Part shown: one piece after another, positions 12,176 to 25,015 of the stretch | Numbering within the stretch: the first letter of the stretch is position 1 | Layout: each line of letters opens with the position of its first letter | From: Hydra vulgaris | Taxonomy: Eukaryota; Cnidaria; Hydrozoa; Anthoathecata; Hydridae | Reading direction: 5' to 3' | Length of the DNA stretch: 64,000 nucleotides | NCBI RefSeq assembly: GCF_038396675.1 | Contig: NC_088933.1 | Location: 14,865,001-14,929,000, forward strand | Program-made: the position numbers and the translations under genes | Notes under the pieces: model-generated | Databases searched by the model: none | What the model saw: the letters and a program-made list of their open reading frames with translations, nothing else | Told to the model about the DNA's origin: nothing

Positions 12176-13915
12176 GGTTAAGGGTATATATATTTACTTT
12201 ATTAAATATGCACTAAGGCTAGGATTTCTATAGTGTATCTTTAAATGCATTTAGGTGATCTTTAAATACATTAAAAGCCTTTGCGTTTTCGCTTTATTTT
12301 TATCGTTACTAATGAATTTCAATGAAAGATATATGTACAAAAAAGATATATATATATACATATATAACATCGGAAAAGGCGTGATATTTCAGTGGGGGCC
12401 GGAGTACAAAAAAATAATCATAAAACACCAAATAGTTCAACTAAAAACCTACAAAAATATATCCATCTAAACAATGGAGGAGGGGGGTTGTCCACCACGG
12501 CTCTCCTTCATTTTCCCTTTCGTAGCCCTTATATCTATCTAAATATATATAAATTCCAACAAACCGCAAAAAATAAAAGTAATTTTTTTAAAAACATACT
12601 TTATTAACAAAAAATTTAGACTATAATAATGATTTTCTTTTTTGCTTAGTAATGTTTTTAACAGAATTGTGGCTTTGAAGAAAGCCTAGTTTTTGAAGCA
12701 AACAAAACTGTCATCAATAGCTAGAAAGAGTCGATTCTTTAGTACGCAAAGAAACCACATCCAATGATATCTAAAATAAAGTAAACCCCTAAATTAATAT
12801 CGCTATACCTATTTGTGATGCCTTATGTCGCGGATAATAAATAAATATATAACTGTTATTATTGCATTAATAAACATAATCAATCTCTAACAAAATATGA
12901 ACCGGTTTAATCTTGATATGAAAAAGATCAACATCCTTCGAAGCAATCGTGTGGTTTTCATCATGTTGCGTAACCTTCCAATGATACATAAGATAAAATA
13001 TATCAGATATATAAAATTTAAAAAAAAATTAAGGCTAACAATTAACTAATGTATAATAAATTAATATGTAACTGTTATTACTGAATTAATAAATATAATC
13101 TTGAGGTCTTTAAGATAAACATCTACAGTAGCAAGCTGCCATCATAGTTAAAACCTTGCAATAAAAGATAAATGAAATTATATTAGATATTTAGCACAAT
13201 AACTGAAAAACCCATTACAAATTAGAGAAGATGAGAATGATTTCCGAACTTAAAAAAGAATTAAAAATCACTTAACTCCTGATACACAACACATTTCCCA
13301 TTACCAAACAGAAAAATCGATAGAAGTAGACCCTTCAATACTTTTTAACCTGAAATATAATAGATTTGATTATAAGTTATAATGAAAAGAAAGTTATATT
13401 GTGTTAGCGTAACTATCTGGTAATGGCATATGCCATTTGCATAGAGTGTACTGATTTATTATAACTAAACACTTACATCTCTCAATCCATGCAAGCAAAA
13501 GTCTGTCTTTCTGGGTAGAAACAATGTATAGCCTTCATTATGATTAACATTAATTGTCATGAGCCAGGCAATTCGCTTATGTCAAATAGTAAATGAGCTT
13601 TGGTTTCCCATAGCTCGTTGCAACCAGGTCAACCCTGGTTGTTGGATATCGGTAACTAACCGACTACCTAAAATTACATTTCTATATACATATATGTATA
13701 TACATATATGTATACATAAAAAGAAATTAAATAATTATAAATCTTTTCATTATCTTAAAAAAAGGGGAGGGTAGAGAATATGAAATACATTAGGCACTGT
13801 AAAATTTATTATAAAAAATAAAGATTAACCTACTATCTGTAAATAATATCTATTAATGCAAGTTCATAAAACATACTATTATTTAAAATAACATATACCT
13901 TATTACACATTTCTA
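11698..13915. other. Noncoding with microsatellite and degenerate tandem repeats
   Basis: (TA)n at 12105-12168. A ~235-bp degenerate tandem pair lies at about 12830-13170, marked by two copies of the ATRTAACTGTTATTRYTGAA region. A GGAGGAGGGGGG block is at 12476 and a CAACCAGG...CCTGGTTG hairpin at about 13620-13642. No gene recognised. Confidence 0.5.
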
Positions 13916-16774
13916 TTATGTTATCACCATATCACCACTTATTATGTCTGCAGAAAGTTGATATTTGCTCACATCATACTCAACACCATCATCATTTTCA
14001 TTCTCTTTTGGTTTCCAATAAGAAACTATATATACATCACTTTTCTTTTTTTTAATGCCAACAATTCTGCCATAATATACATCCTGGGTGTTAGTGGCAT
14101 TATCGAACCACATGTGGCAAATACTTCTTCCAATAGAAGCTCCAATAAGAATTTCTTCGATATCTGAGGCCTCATTATTTTCTAGGTCAGGAAACATTTC
14201 TTTTACCTGATCAGGCATGCATTTTGTTAATATTTTTTCTACATTTTTGCGTTCTTTGTTTTCTTTTTTCTGAATTTTATCTGCTATTCGTTTTATCAAT
14301 TCTAACTTCAGGTCATTATGACATTGCATATTTGTAAACCGCTTTTTTCTGGCATTAGAGATAGCCCATAATATCAACTTGTTTTGAATATCGTTTGGCT
14401 TTTTGCATAGCAGTGCAGTTGTTTTATTTTTGCAAGCACGAAGTTTTGAAGAAAGAAAACAAAGAGTGGCATTTGGAGCTTTGTGCTTTGCAGCGCTAAA
14501 CATACCCATAAGTTCTTCTGAATCAATGTTGTGAAGCCTAGCTGACTTAGTCTGGTCTTTAAGGTGATCATTAGAACTCATTTCAAATTGCCGCTTGTAC
14601 TGCCTGTCAATGACGCTAATAACTGCATTAAGGCAGTCAGCTAATGCTTTACTCATTTCATCAGTTACTGGGCAAAAGCTGATTATTGAATCAAAAACTA
14701 CTTCTTCAATATCATTACCAAAGAAATCAGTTTTTCGTTTAAGTAGAGATAAAGGATTCTTGCTGCTCTCAATAAGAGTGTTCCGAACATCTTTTACTAT
14801 CTGAATGCCAGATATGTAGTCAAGTCCCGTACCTGGTGCAATATAAAATTTTGTCATCCAAGGACCAGAAAGTAGTTTTCCAATTAAAGCTAAAACACAC
14901 AACTCACGGACACCTAAGGTGAAAAAGTGAATTAGCAACAAAGAATAATCTTTGTTTATAATAGTCTTTACTCCCCGTTAATCTTGCAAGTGCCATTACT
15001 ATTTGTAATTTGTATTTGTAACTATATTTGTAATTAATTCTATACCCTATAATATTGTGTAGCACTTTATCAAATGAACTGAACAGGTATAAAAAAGAAA
15101 AAAAATACCTGTTTCAGATAAAAAGTCTTGAAATAAACTATTTCGCAGACCTCCGCATAACGCCAAGCCAGAACACAGAAATATCTTCAATATGGCATAG
15201 TGATGGATTAAAATACCACATGTGTGAAAAAGTATATGTAGTCTGTTGCCTCTATAACGTGGTGGCAATCCTCTGGGCAACTCGTGTTGGTCCAAAAAGG
15301 TTACAAAACCTTTTGGATCACCTTTGAATATCATAAAGAAGCTCATTTTGGCAATTGCAAGAAGAGTGTGAAATAAAAACATGCACTAATTATAATATAA
15401 TTAGTGCATGTTTCTGAATAAAATTTTGAGTTAAAATGAATAATTCATTTTAACTCAAAATTTTGTTCAGAAAACTAAATATATTTAAGTAAAAGAATGA
15501 TTTAGATTAGTTAGAGTACCTTTTGCATCCTTGTAGCGAAGTTTGTTCAGCTGTACAACAATGTTTGCTGCAATGCAGTCTCTTCCAAAAAGTTTTCCTT
15601 TTGAAGTCTCTAATGCTTTAAGTGAAGATTTACAAGAGCTAGTCATTGTGTCTAAAGGGTGAAGGTGACAGTTTAGTTCATTTAATGATTTCTGCCAAAC
15701 AAGGTTTAACTTTGCGATTGTTGCATGGTTTGTTGCAATTTGACTAAATCGATAGCCAGTATGTTCCCCAATTTTACGGAGCAGAGATGGCACACTTTGT
15801 GTAGGAACTTGGCACACAAGCATGTCATATATAAGTCTCCTAATATCTGCTGAGTAGCATTTTTCATTTTTGGTGTTTTGTGTTACTTGCTTAATTTCCT
15901 CCAACTCTTCCTGTAAATTCTGAATTTCATTTTGCAGTACAAGAATTGCAGAATTTTTTTCAGCAAGTTGTTGGCTTAACATTGCCATTTGATAAGAAAA
16001 CTTTCTTCGCGTGGATGTCAACTGTTGTTTCAAACAAAAAATTTGATTTTGAAGTTTTTTAAACTGTAAATACAAAAACTTTTCTTTTAATTTTTTTCTA
16101 AGTTAAGAAATTATCTTTTCCTTACGAGTAATAACTTGATTTAGATATTTAAATCTGTATGCTCTAGCTTTTGCCTTATCTTTTAAACCTTTAATATCCT
16201 CTTTATGCTTTCTCTTCTTAATTGCCATTTCGTTTGCCAAAATGGTTAATCTCTTTCTCATAACCTTTTTTCTGGGACTCAACTGGTCAGCTCTCAAACT
16301 GGATAGTGGTTCATGAGAAGAGGTTTTTAAAGTAGGACGAGATAAAGGAGATAAGTGATCACTATTCGATACAGATGAAACACTGATTTGTTGAGAAGAA
16401 AATGAAGAACATGTAGGAAAGTCAATTGAGGTTGCAATTGATTGGGATGTTTGTGCCACAGCAGATGTTGTTATTTGGTATGCAAAGAGCATGTTGCAGA
16501 TGTCAAGAAATGGTTTCGAATTTCGTGAAAAATGGTTTACAAAGACTTTTGATGTTCTAACTAGTTGCTGAATCTGACTTATACAAATTTTGATGTTAAA
16601 ATACTTACCGATTAGTTCTACAGTTACTTTATATGAATCGTTGTTAGTTGCAAATATATGCAGTACATGTCCATTTCTACAGCCAATATTTAAATGAGCT
16701 GGTATTGGAAAATTACAAGCTAAATAAGTTTTAGCTTTACCATAAAATAGATTTGTTTTCTTCTGAGGTCCCAT
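13916..16774 (-). pseudogene. Transposon-encoded gene, four exons, catalytic middle missing
   Basis: Minus strand. Exon 1 runs 16774 to ~16120 (Ser-rich, then Lys/Arg-rich). Exon 2 runs ~16060 to 15520 with a coiled coil followed by IYDMLVCQVPT. Exon 3 is 15321-15109 and contains LPRGLPPRYRGNRLH. Exon 4 is 14913-13916 with LLSGPWMTKFY, MGMFSAAKHKAPNATLC and a C-terminal DVYIVSYW chromo/tudor-like stretch. Introns 15322-15519 (198 bp) and 14914-15108 (195 bp) have good GT-AG signals and preserve frame; the exon 1-2 donor is unclear. I recognise the exon order from a large uncharacterised transposon-like family of cnidarians and other invertebrates. Compared with that remembered layout, the segment between HTGYRFS and ATNHATI lacks roughly 150-200 residues holding catalytic acids. 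It is probably a non-autonomous derivative, since exons 2-4 show no stop. Confidence 0.6.
15377..15472. repeat. Two adjacent palindromes inside the transposon-gene intron
   Basis: 15377-15413 has 16-bp perfect arms (AAACATGCACTAATTA) around 5 bp. 15412-15472 is a 61-bp near-perfect palindrome (TTCTGAAYAAAATTTTGAGT outward). Together they fill about half of the 198-bp intron between exons 2 and 3. Confidence 0.85.
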
Positions 16775-17329
16775 GATGCACTAAATTAAATTCAACAATC
16801 ATAATACTACTATTTAATTGGGTCAGCTATTAATCATAATTAAAAAATTTTAAAAATTACAATTAATCTATAAAAATTTTTTTTAAATATATGTATAATT
16901 TTTATATATCATATATAGCTTAAGGTGGCTATATGGTAAATTATGGGTATGGAAAAAGCTGAGAAAATGCTGTTTTTGTTTTTAATGAATTTTACGCAGA
17001 ACCATCATAAAATAGTGTTATATAATTTTAATTTTAACATTTTAAATTTTATTTTGCAGAATTTTGCCTTTAAACTAATTTTGGTGTGTGAAAAGAGTTA
17101 GCCATCAAAAAAAAAAATTAATATATAACCACCGTTATTATACTTGTTAGTTTTTGTGTACATCATTTAACAAATTAAAAAAAAGAAAACCCAAATATCC
17201 TTAGTAGTAAAAGGCTATTAAAAAAAAGTTTGTATAACAGTTCTTATAAAATATATCATTATAATGAAAAAAAAATCAAAAATACTGAATTCTCTAATGT
17301 CAAAAACCGCCCCTCCCCCTAACACAATG
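16775..17329. other. Noncoding, no gene seen
   Basis: AT-rich upstream flank of the transposon gene. Terminal inverted repeats for that element were looked for here and near 13.3-13.9 kb and not found. Confidence 0.45.
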
Positions 17330-17812
17330 TAACGGAAGTGGAAATACATACCTCCACTGCGCGGAACAATAGGGTATGTGGTCATGAATATTTTTTGATG
17401 AAATTTGGCAGGCACATAGAAAATAGATCTATACAGTTGCCTGAAAAATTTTAAATGTGTACCAAGATGCCTTCAATATAAATGCACCTCCGGAACAGAA
17501 ACAAAATTTTAAAACCGAATGAAAATCACTGATAACTGTAAAAAAAAAAACAGAATTTATAACAAAAAGTAACAGTAACAACAGCAGAAACAGTTTTATA
17601 AAGTGTAACAGTAACAGTAACACTAAAAGAGGTGGAAATGGTACCTCCACTGGGTCGAAAAATACGGTACGTGGTCATGAATATTTTTTAATGAAATTTA
17701 GCAAGCACATAGAAAATAGATCTATACAGTTGACTGGAAAATTTCAAATATGTACCAACATGCCTTCGATATCAATGCAGTGCCAGAACAGGAACGAAAT
17801 TTTAAATAGCAA
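17330..17812. repeat. Two tandem copies of a ~190-bp sequence, ~303-bp period
   Basis: Copy 1 (about 17333-17520) and copy 2 (about 17634-17812) share GTGGTCATGAATATTTTTT and ACATAGAAAATAGATCTATA. Copy 1 has TACCTCCACTGCGCGGAACA and copy 2 TACCTCCACTGGGTCGAAAA. No coding meaning recognised. Confidence 0.8.
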
Positions 17813-18439
17813 TAAAAAAACTGAAAAATTTATTACTCGTAAAAAAAAACCATAATTTATTCAAGATAAAACATTCTACTTTTCTAATAAAGTCTAAGCT
17901 GATATAAAATTCTAAAAAAAAAGACAAATAAATACATCTTTACCACACCGACTTCGAGCACGCTGTGAAAAAAAAGGTCACAGTTTTTAACTTTGAAATC
18001 GGTGCCGTAAAAAGCCAGATACGCACGTACCTACTAATTTTTATTTTTACAAAAAAATTCTTAAAGAAAGGTGTAATTTTATTACATAATACTAATAAGT
18101 TTAAAATAATAGTAATATTTAATATATTACTAAAATGTAAAATTAGATTATATATTATTACATTATATATAGATTGGAGAATCTTGCTTAGAATTAATTA
18201 TATTTTTATGTAAAAATAATATGACTAAATATATAAAAAAATATATAATACACTAAAGTATAACATAAAATATTAATTAAAACTTCATTGCAAATAAAAT
18301 ATCTAATATTTTTACAAAATTAATCAAGAAAACATTTTCATGAGTGAAAATAAGAAAAGGCTCGCATTAGTCACCGCACGAACTAAATCACTACCATTTT
18401 TAACTTTGCTCGCCTACACATATATTATAGCCAAAAGGC

Positions 18440-18621
18440 AAATGCCCTTATGCTACTATTTAGACGTAGCGCCGGGGCTATTTGTGCCCTCATGTTACCG
18501 ATTTAAAGTAACATAAGGGCTCTATCGTAACATAAGGGCTTCAGCGTAACATAAGGGCACTGTAAGTAGCATAAGGGCTCAAAAAGTAACGCAAGGGCAC
18601 GTCTTTTGTAGCATGAGGGCT
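18440..18621. repeat. Array of GTARCATAAGGGC motifs, 19-22-bp spacing
   Basis: Six plus-strand copies begin at 18508, 18527, 18546, 18566, 18586 and 18608 with a conserved ~13-bp core and variable 5-9-bp spacers. Two further copies lie inverted at about 18440-18459 and 18483-18499. A lone copy is at about 10097. The array abuts an (ACT)n tract. It most resembles a subterminal transposase-binding array; the parent element is not identified. Confidence 0.75.
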
Positions 18622-18630
18622 CATAGAGAT

Positions 18631-18877
<247 letters not shown>

Positions 18878-18953
18878 AACTACTAAACATATTTTAGTTC
18901 ATTTGAAACATATGAAACGAGCAAAACTTAATACAGCATTTTATTAATGATAT

Positions 18954-20117
18954 CTCTTGATATTGTATTTAGTTCATCATCCCATTGACAATATATAGTC
19001 TTCCTGTGCTTTTACCACTAATAACTGACCAGACCATAACTTTAGTTGGATGTTTAATAGTTTGTATAATGCAATCTAGATGATATTTTTCGTTTGATTT
19101 TCTTTGAACGAAGGTGGCTTTGTCCAACAAGATCTCAAAAGTTTATTAGTCTGAAAAACACACCTGAAAAAATCATTATAGTTTGGTTGTAATTAAGTTT
19201 ATGTCAACATTTAAACACTTTTTTTGTCAATATTTTATTCAAAATTTATTAACTTACACGTTCCCAATATTCAATAGTCATATACTTATGATTTTTTGCC
19301 CATTGCAATCTCTTTTTTTATCATTGCTGGAATTAGTCTTGGTTTTACAGCCGGTTTGTGCAATTTTAAACCAACTTTAGCCAGACGTCTTCTCACTGCG
19401 CTCCAAAACTGGTATTCCAGACTCTTGAGCAAGATTTTTTACAGCAAGAGAGATGATTTTTATCTATTTTCCAGACAAATATCTCCTATAATTTTGTTTG
19501 TTCTGGGAGTGGTTTTACGTTTTGAACCACTCCATCCTTTCCTTTTTGGAGAAAGAGTGATGTCGTTTTCCATTTTGCATTTGATTTTATTGACAAAAGG
19601 TTCAGAAACTTTACACATTTTAGCAAATTCCCGTTGCGAAAGCTCGGAATGTTGTAAAAGTGCTTTTACTTGTGAAATTTTGTTGGACTTATGTCCTTAC
19701 CCTTAACCATGTTTAATTTTTATTGCAATTTTTAATTAAAACCTATAACACTAAAAATGTTAATAAAATGGTACTATATATTAGTTCTTGCTATTAATTG
19801 TAACATTGTAAAATGTATTAAAAATAATAAAACACTTTTCACTCTAAAAAATTGTTGAAATATTAAAAAAATGTGACAGATCAACCACGTCTTTTTTTTA
19901 AATTGACAAAAATTCACACTGCTGACTTTAAACCTACCTAACTTTACATTGGTCATGATTATAAAGAAATTTTCGTTTCTATTTTATTCGGTAGATGTCA
20001 GTATTGAATTATAAATTAGTAATAATAATATACTCACCTTAAAATTACTTTAAAATAACGTTGAAAACAAAATATGTAGAAAAACTGAGGTGATTATAAT
20101 ATTGTGGCCACGGACTG
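18954..20117 (-). pseudogene. Tc1-like transposase, intron-containing, truncated
   Basis: Minus strand, first ATG at 19710. The N-terminal helix-turn-helix part reads VKALLQHSELSQREFAKMC and continues to a GWSGSKRKTTPR hook and RRRLAKVGLKLHKPAVKPR. A 94-bp intron (19164-19257, GTAAGTT...TTTTTCAG) separates it from an exon beginning VCFSD, the first catalytic Asp, followed by KVMVWSVISGK and GRLYIVNGMMN. One frameshift lies just after the ATG and two stops lie near 19440-19460. The coding sequence ends before the second catalytic Asp, at the (TA)n tract. The upstream end of the element is at 20117 (CAGTCCGTGGCCACAATATT inward) next to a TA dinucleotide. Confidence 0.75.
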
Positions 20118-21299
20118 TAAGATGTATAAAGCGCTTAAAGCATTTTGCGATATAGATGAGGATGTTACTAAAAATTCTTACAAAATAAAACTGAAACCCA
20201 TATGAAACTTTTATGAAACTCACAAAAAAAAAAGGCCTCTAACTTCGCAATTTGCTGAGGTGTGATAAATATCCAAGTCCTATTTTGACAAATGAACGTA
20301 TCTAAAAAAGGTTCCAATTTACTGACTAATTTATTGAATGGGGGTATGTCACCGTCCTACTCTTCTCCCACACATAATCTTCACGCCGGCCTTGAGTACA
20401 TCTAGCCATCAATATTCATTCGTATTTAAAAGGTTAGGAGATTTCAAGATTTATTTTGTCCTAACTTTTATTAGGGACGGGAAGGTAATGAAGTGATTAG
20501 GCTTTTTCGTTCCCAGCCTCCAATCATTGCAACTTTTTGCAAAGCGTCATTATTTGACATAACTATTAACATAAAAATGTTTGGAGTTTGCTCCATGTCT
20601 GGAAGTTAGATTTCACAAACACCAAAATATCCTGGATCCGTCACTGATCGCAATGATAAAAATTTTCCGGTAATAAAAATATTTTAAAAACTAAACCATT
20701 TAACAATCGCAGGATCATATCAGCAGTAACATATCATATGAAAAAAACAACGATAATAAAATGTATAAATGTTAAAAAGTAAAAAGTATTTGTATTAGTA
20801 TCTAAATAACTTTATTATCACTTACTTTGGCAAATAATTTTTATTTTTAAGTAACTTTTTCATGTTAATTACTTATGTTAATTACTTTTATTTGTAAAAA
20901 TAAATGACTTTTTCTACGCACTTCTAAAATTAACTGTAATTAAATTTAAGTTGCAATATAATAGTTATTATTATTTTTATATTAATTTAATTTTATCTAA
21001 AAATATACTTAAAATTTTATATTTAAAAATGACTTTTTTACTTAAAGGAAGTAAAAGTTCTATCCCTAATTTAACCGGAACCCATAATTTTGTTAAACCA
21101 AATGTATTAGCTGATGTATGTTTAAAACTATTTTTAGGATTAAGATAAATTTTGAGAGTAAAGAAAAAGACAAAATCTTAAAAGTTAGTTAGATTTGAGA
21201 CAATTCCCTGCATGTACTCCCTAACAGTCGAACGTTGCATGCACTTTTGACTTTGCAGGCGTCCGCACTACTAAAAGTTTTTGTAAACGTCCGCGTTCA
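20118..21299. other. Noncoding, no gene seen
   Basis: AT-rich, with a moderately GC-richer patch at 20340-20660 that has no open frame or repeat match elsewhere in the window. Confidence 0.5.
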
Positions 21300-21730
21300 C
21301 GGAATACACAAATAGACATTCCACTTTTTGAAACTCATTTTTTTTCAAAAAAAATTTCATTTAATCGAAAATCTTTTTTTTTTTCGGAACCAATTTAACT
21401 TTTCAAAACTCATTTATTTTTTCGAAATTTATTTTACATTTTGAAATTCAACTTGAATTAGTATTAATTTAAGTTGAATTTCGAAAAATTATTTTTTAAT
21501 TAATTATATAAATTAATTAATATATATAATTCATTTAATATATTTTTTGTTTCCGAAATAAAAATGAGTTTTCAAAATTAAATTTTAAGTTTTCGAAATT
21601 ATTTTAGCTATTCCATAGTTTTCGAAAGTTTTTATAAAACTTTCGAAAAAAAAGTTTTTATCGATGACGTTTTAATCGAAAATTTTCGAAAACTGTGTTT
21701 TCAAAAACGAACTCTATTAAAAACAATAAT
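21300..21730. repeat. TTTCGAAA-rich low-complexity region
   Basis: Many short TTTTCGAAA/TTCGAAAAT blocks in both orientations, giving a self-complementary stretch. Similar TCGAAA-rich texture is seen in the 3.0-3.4 kb and 7.5-7.9 kb repeats. Confidence 0.5.
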
Positions 21731-21954
21731 AATAAACTTTACAATTATAAAAATCACTTTCTTACTTTTTTTTTTTGTATAAATGCAATTTATAAATTAA
21801 ATCTCCAGGGTAAAACAACTATAAATAAGCGTGTATACAATAACAATACCCTAAAGGTATTTAAATAACAAATTTTAAATCAAAACTGGAGCAAATCAAC
21901 ATCAATAATAATATAAACCTAATCTACGAATCCTTTTTTAAAACATTTAAATCC

Positions 21955-23640
21955 ATCTATGACGCAAACTTCCTTAGTTATGCTGCATGTTAGATTTGAA
22001 AAAGTTCAAGTTGAATTAGGTGATGATCATAAATTTAAAGCAGCGTTTAAATCATTAAAACGTAATAAGGCAAATGGGGCTGGTTGCACCAATGGAAATG
22101 TTGTAATAGACTCCTTTGGAGTTTTAAAAGATATACTCTTTAAAATTTGTAAAGCATTTATTGCACAAGGACCCTTTCATTTACTGCACAAGGACCCTTT
22201 AATATGCTTTTAGAGAGTCTACTCTCTAAAATTATATCTCTCTAAATGTATAACAGAGTCTACAATTATTTTGTTGATACTAGACTTTAATACAATATTC
22301 AGTTTGGCTTCCAGAGAAAGAATTTGACCGAATACACCATTATCCAACTAGTACGCAACATTTCTGATTCTTTTAAAAACACTCATTATAAACTAGGAGT
22401 ATTCATCGATTAGTATTTATCTAAAGCTTTTGTTACTGTCGATCACTAAATTTTATTACAAAAATTAGAACTCTATGGCATTAGAGATAAATTGCATGGC
22501 TGATTCAAAAGCTGGTTCTTAATCTTAGTAATCGTAAGCAATCGTAAGCAATCGTAAGTTCGTTAATATATGACTTTTATTTGCCTTAATCATTGAATGC
22601 AACATATGGTGTTCCACAAGGATCCATAGTTGGGCCCGTATTATTTTTAATATTTATGAATGATCTTAACAAAGCTTCTAACTTAACCACTGTAATTTTT
22701 GCTGATAACACAAGCTGTTTTAATCTCATGAAAACATAAATAAACTTTTTAATAGTATTACACGAGAATTAAATAAAATCTCATATTGTTTTAAGAAAAG
22801 CAGATTGCCCCTTAATATTGATAAAACAAAACGGAGAAATTTTTTACCCAATATTAGGAACAAAATACCTGTCAAATACTATGCTTGATCCCTTTATTGA
22901 TAAAACAAAACTAAAAAGGAAACAATTAGCAAAACTTCTTGGAATTCTTGTAGACGAAAACCTATCCAAGAAACAACAAAATGGTAATATCTAATGAAAG
23001 TTACTAAAAATGTTGGAACTATATATAAAATAAGACATACGTTAAATAAACAACAATAAAGCAGTTATTTGTTTATTCACTGCCATTTAAGTTATGCAAG
23101 TATTATATGGGAAAGCGCGCACAAAATTAAACTTGTTTTTCAAATTCAAAACCACTTGTAGGGAAAATGAAAGCCGTAAATGTATACAAGCTAAATTTTT
23201 GTAAAATTTCATGTTTAAATGTAAAAATTATTTATCTTCTTATGAATTTATAAACCTTCATAATGTAAAACGCATAAATAAATACAGTCTTCGTAATGAA
23301 TCTATCTAAAAAACCTTTTTGCCAAACTAAATTTGAACAGCTCTTTATTTCTTTATTATTTTCTTATCGCGGTCCTCTTTTTTATGAATAAAATTGTTTT
23401 GCCTAATTTTGATTTGTCTTCGAAATGGACTTTAACTCTTTCAAACGAAAATAAAAAAAATTGTCTTTTTTATAAATAATTTATGTTGATTTATCCTTAT
23501 CGGTTAATTTGATTTTTTTATCGTTATTATATTTGATATTGTAAAGAGTTTCATGATAAGATCGTTTGATTTTCTGAAAGTCCTACCCATTATATTTGTA
23601 TAAAAGCTATTTTTTAATACTGTAGTTGTAATTTTTTATT
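21955..23640 (+). mobile_element. Decayed CR1/L2-like non-LTR retrotransposon
   Basis: Reverse-transcriptase pieces are readable in shifting frames: AAFKSLKRNKANGAG (finger region), TIIQLVRNISDSFKN, GVFIDLSKAFDTVDH-like at about 22400-22450, a GVPQGS-like block near 22610, then a C-terminal FCQTKFEQL block near 23320. Multiple stops and shifts make it dead. The C-terminus resembles that of the LINE at 56.4-57.7 kb. Confidence 0.75.
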
Positions 23641-23666
23641 GAATTCGATTTAAAAAAATCTACATA

Positions 23667-24676
23667 GGGTAGATTAGGGTAATATGAGCACCTTAGTAAT
23701 ATGAGCATACTTAAAGATTTCTTTGATGTAAGCAGTGAAGTTAAAGTTGCTATGTATTTTTTGAATCGACTTTATGTGGTAATTACAGGAATCAGTGCAT
23801 TTAGTGTAAATCTATATGCAGTAATTAGCGGGTATCATCTAATTAAAACGCTGTTAAATTTTTTGCGTTTTAAAATAATATCATCACGCATGAATACATC
23901 TGTGGCGCGAAATCTTGGTGCTAAAATAATGAAATTATTTTTTTCATAAAGAAAAATATGTTAACTAAAAATCGATCCTTTTTGGTTTGAAAAACAATGC
24001 ATAGAACTATTTAGTTTTAACTTTATTTAAAGATGCCATTTTTGTGTAATATGAGCATGCTCAAATTACCCAGAGATTTTCATTCAAACCACCTAGTTTA
24101 AAGTCCTAAAAGTGCAGTGGTTTTAATTGGTTTTTTGAATAAAAATAAAACATAGTAAAATTTTTTAATATTTTAAAAATACTAAATGATTTTTTGTAAT
24201 TTATATTCAAAAAAATGGAATTTTTATCGTTCAAAGATTTGAGTTGATAAAACCGAAAAAATAACGAACTTATTATTTTTTTTTCTTTTCTTGCGGAAAA
24301 CATAGCAGTATTGTTTCAACAAAAAGTGGCTTAAAATTTGATCTTTTAATGATAAGTTTTGTTAATAACGAATCATTGTTTTCCAAAAATTAATTCTAAT
24401 TGTCAGGTTGGTATTTTTTTTACAAAATTAAAGTTTTTTTGTGAGTTATATTAAAGTGCTCATATTACCAAGTGGTCTGGGTAATATGAGCATTTTTGTT
24501 ACGTTTTTAAAACCTCTGCGTTTTTGAGAAAAAATTTTGGATGCCCAAATATCTAAGTGGATCATGAGAAGGGATCCCTAAATATTGTATATTCGCAAAA
24601 ATTTTGGATCCAGCTTAATTATTTTTGAAATTATTCCAGTTTTTGCTTAAGGTGCTCAAATTACCCTAATCCACCC
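23667..24676. mobile_element. 1,010-bp TIR element flanked by TA
   Basis: Ends are GGGTRGATTAGGGTAATWTG inward from both sides (about 28-30 bp), flanked by TA at 23665-23666 and 24677-24678, as in Tc1/mariner/pogo insertions. The motif GGTAATATGAGCA recurs inside at about 23692, 24045 (with an inverted partner), 24455 (inverted) and 24480. An 82-codon frame at 23701-23949 has no recognisable domain; the element is probably non-autonomous. Confidence 0.8.
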
Positions 24677-24907
24677 TAAGCAAATCTAGCTTCCAATCTT
24701 CATCAAATTGTTATATTTATAATTATAATGATTCTTTACCTAAAGGTCTATATGTAGCTAGCGTTCTTCGTGGCTAACTTGCTGTCTTTATCGTTGCAAA
24801 CACTGTTATCTAGTCACATGACAACTTTCTACTGGCTACATGATTTGATAAGCGTACACGCATAGATACTATGTTACAATACGATAGCATTACCATACTT
24901 TTATACA

Positions 24908-25015
<108 letters not shown>

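Noticed and set aside
13559..13774. 71-codon plus-strand frame
   Set aside because: Contains a CAACCAGG/CCTGGTTG hairpin and runs into a TA-rich tail; no recognisable domain.
15047..15382. Independent 111-codon minus-strand protein
   Set aside because: Its middle is exon 3 of the transposon gene, bounded by GT-AG signals; the ends are intron read-through.
18440..18621. CRISPR-like repeat/spacer appearance
   Set aside because: Eukaryotic DNA, 13-bp core with 5-9-bp spacers and inverted copies; not the repeat or spacer size of CRISPR and no cas genes.
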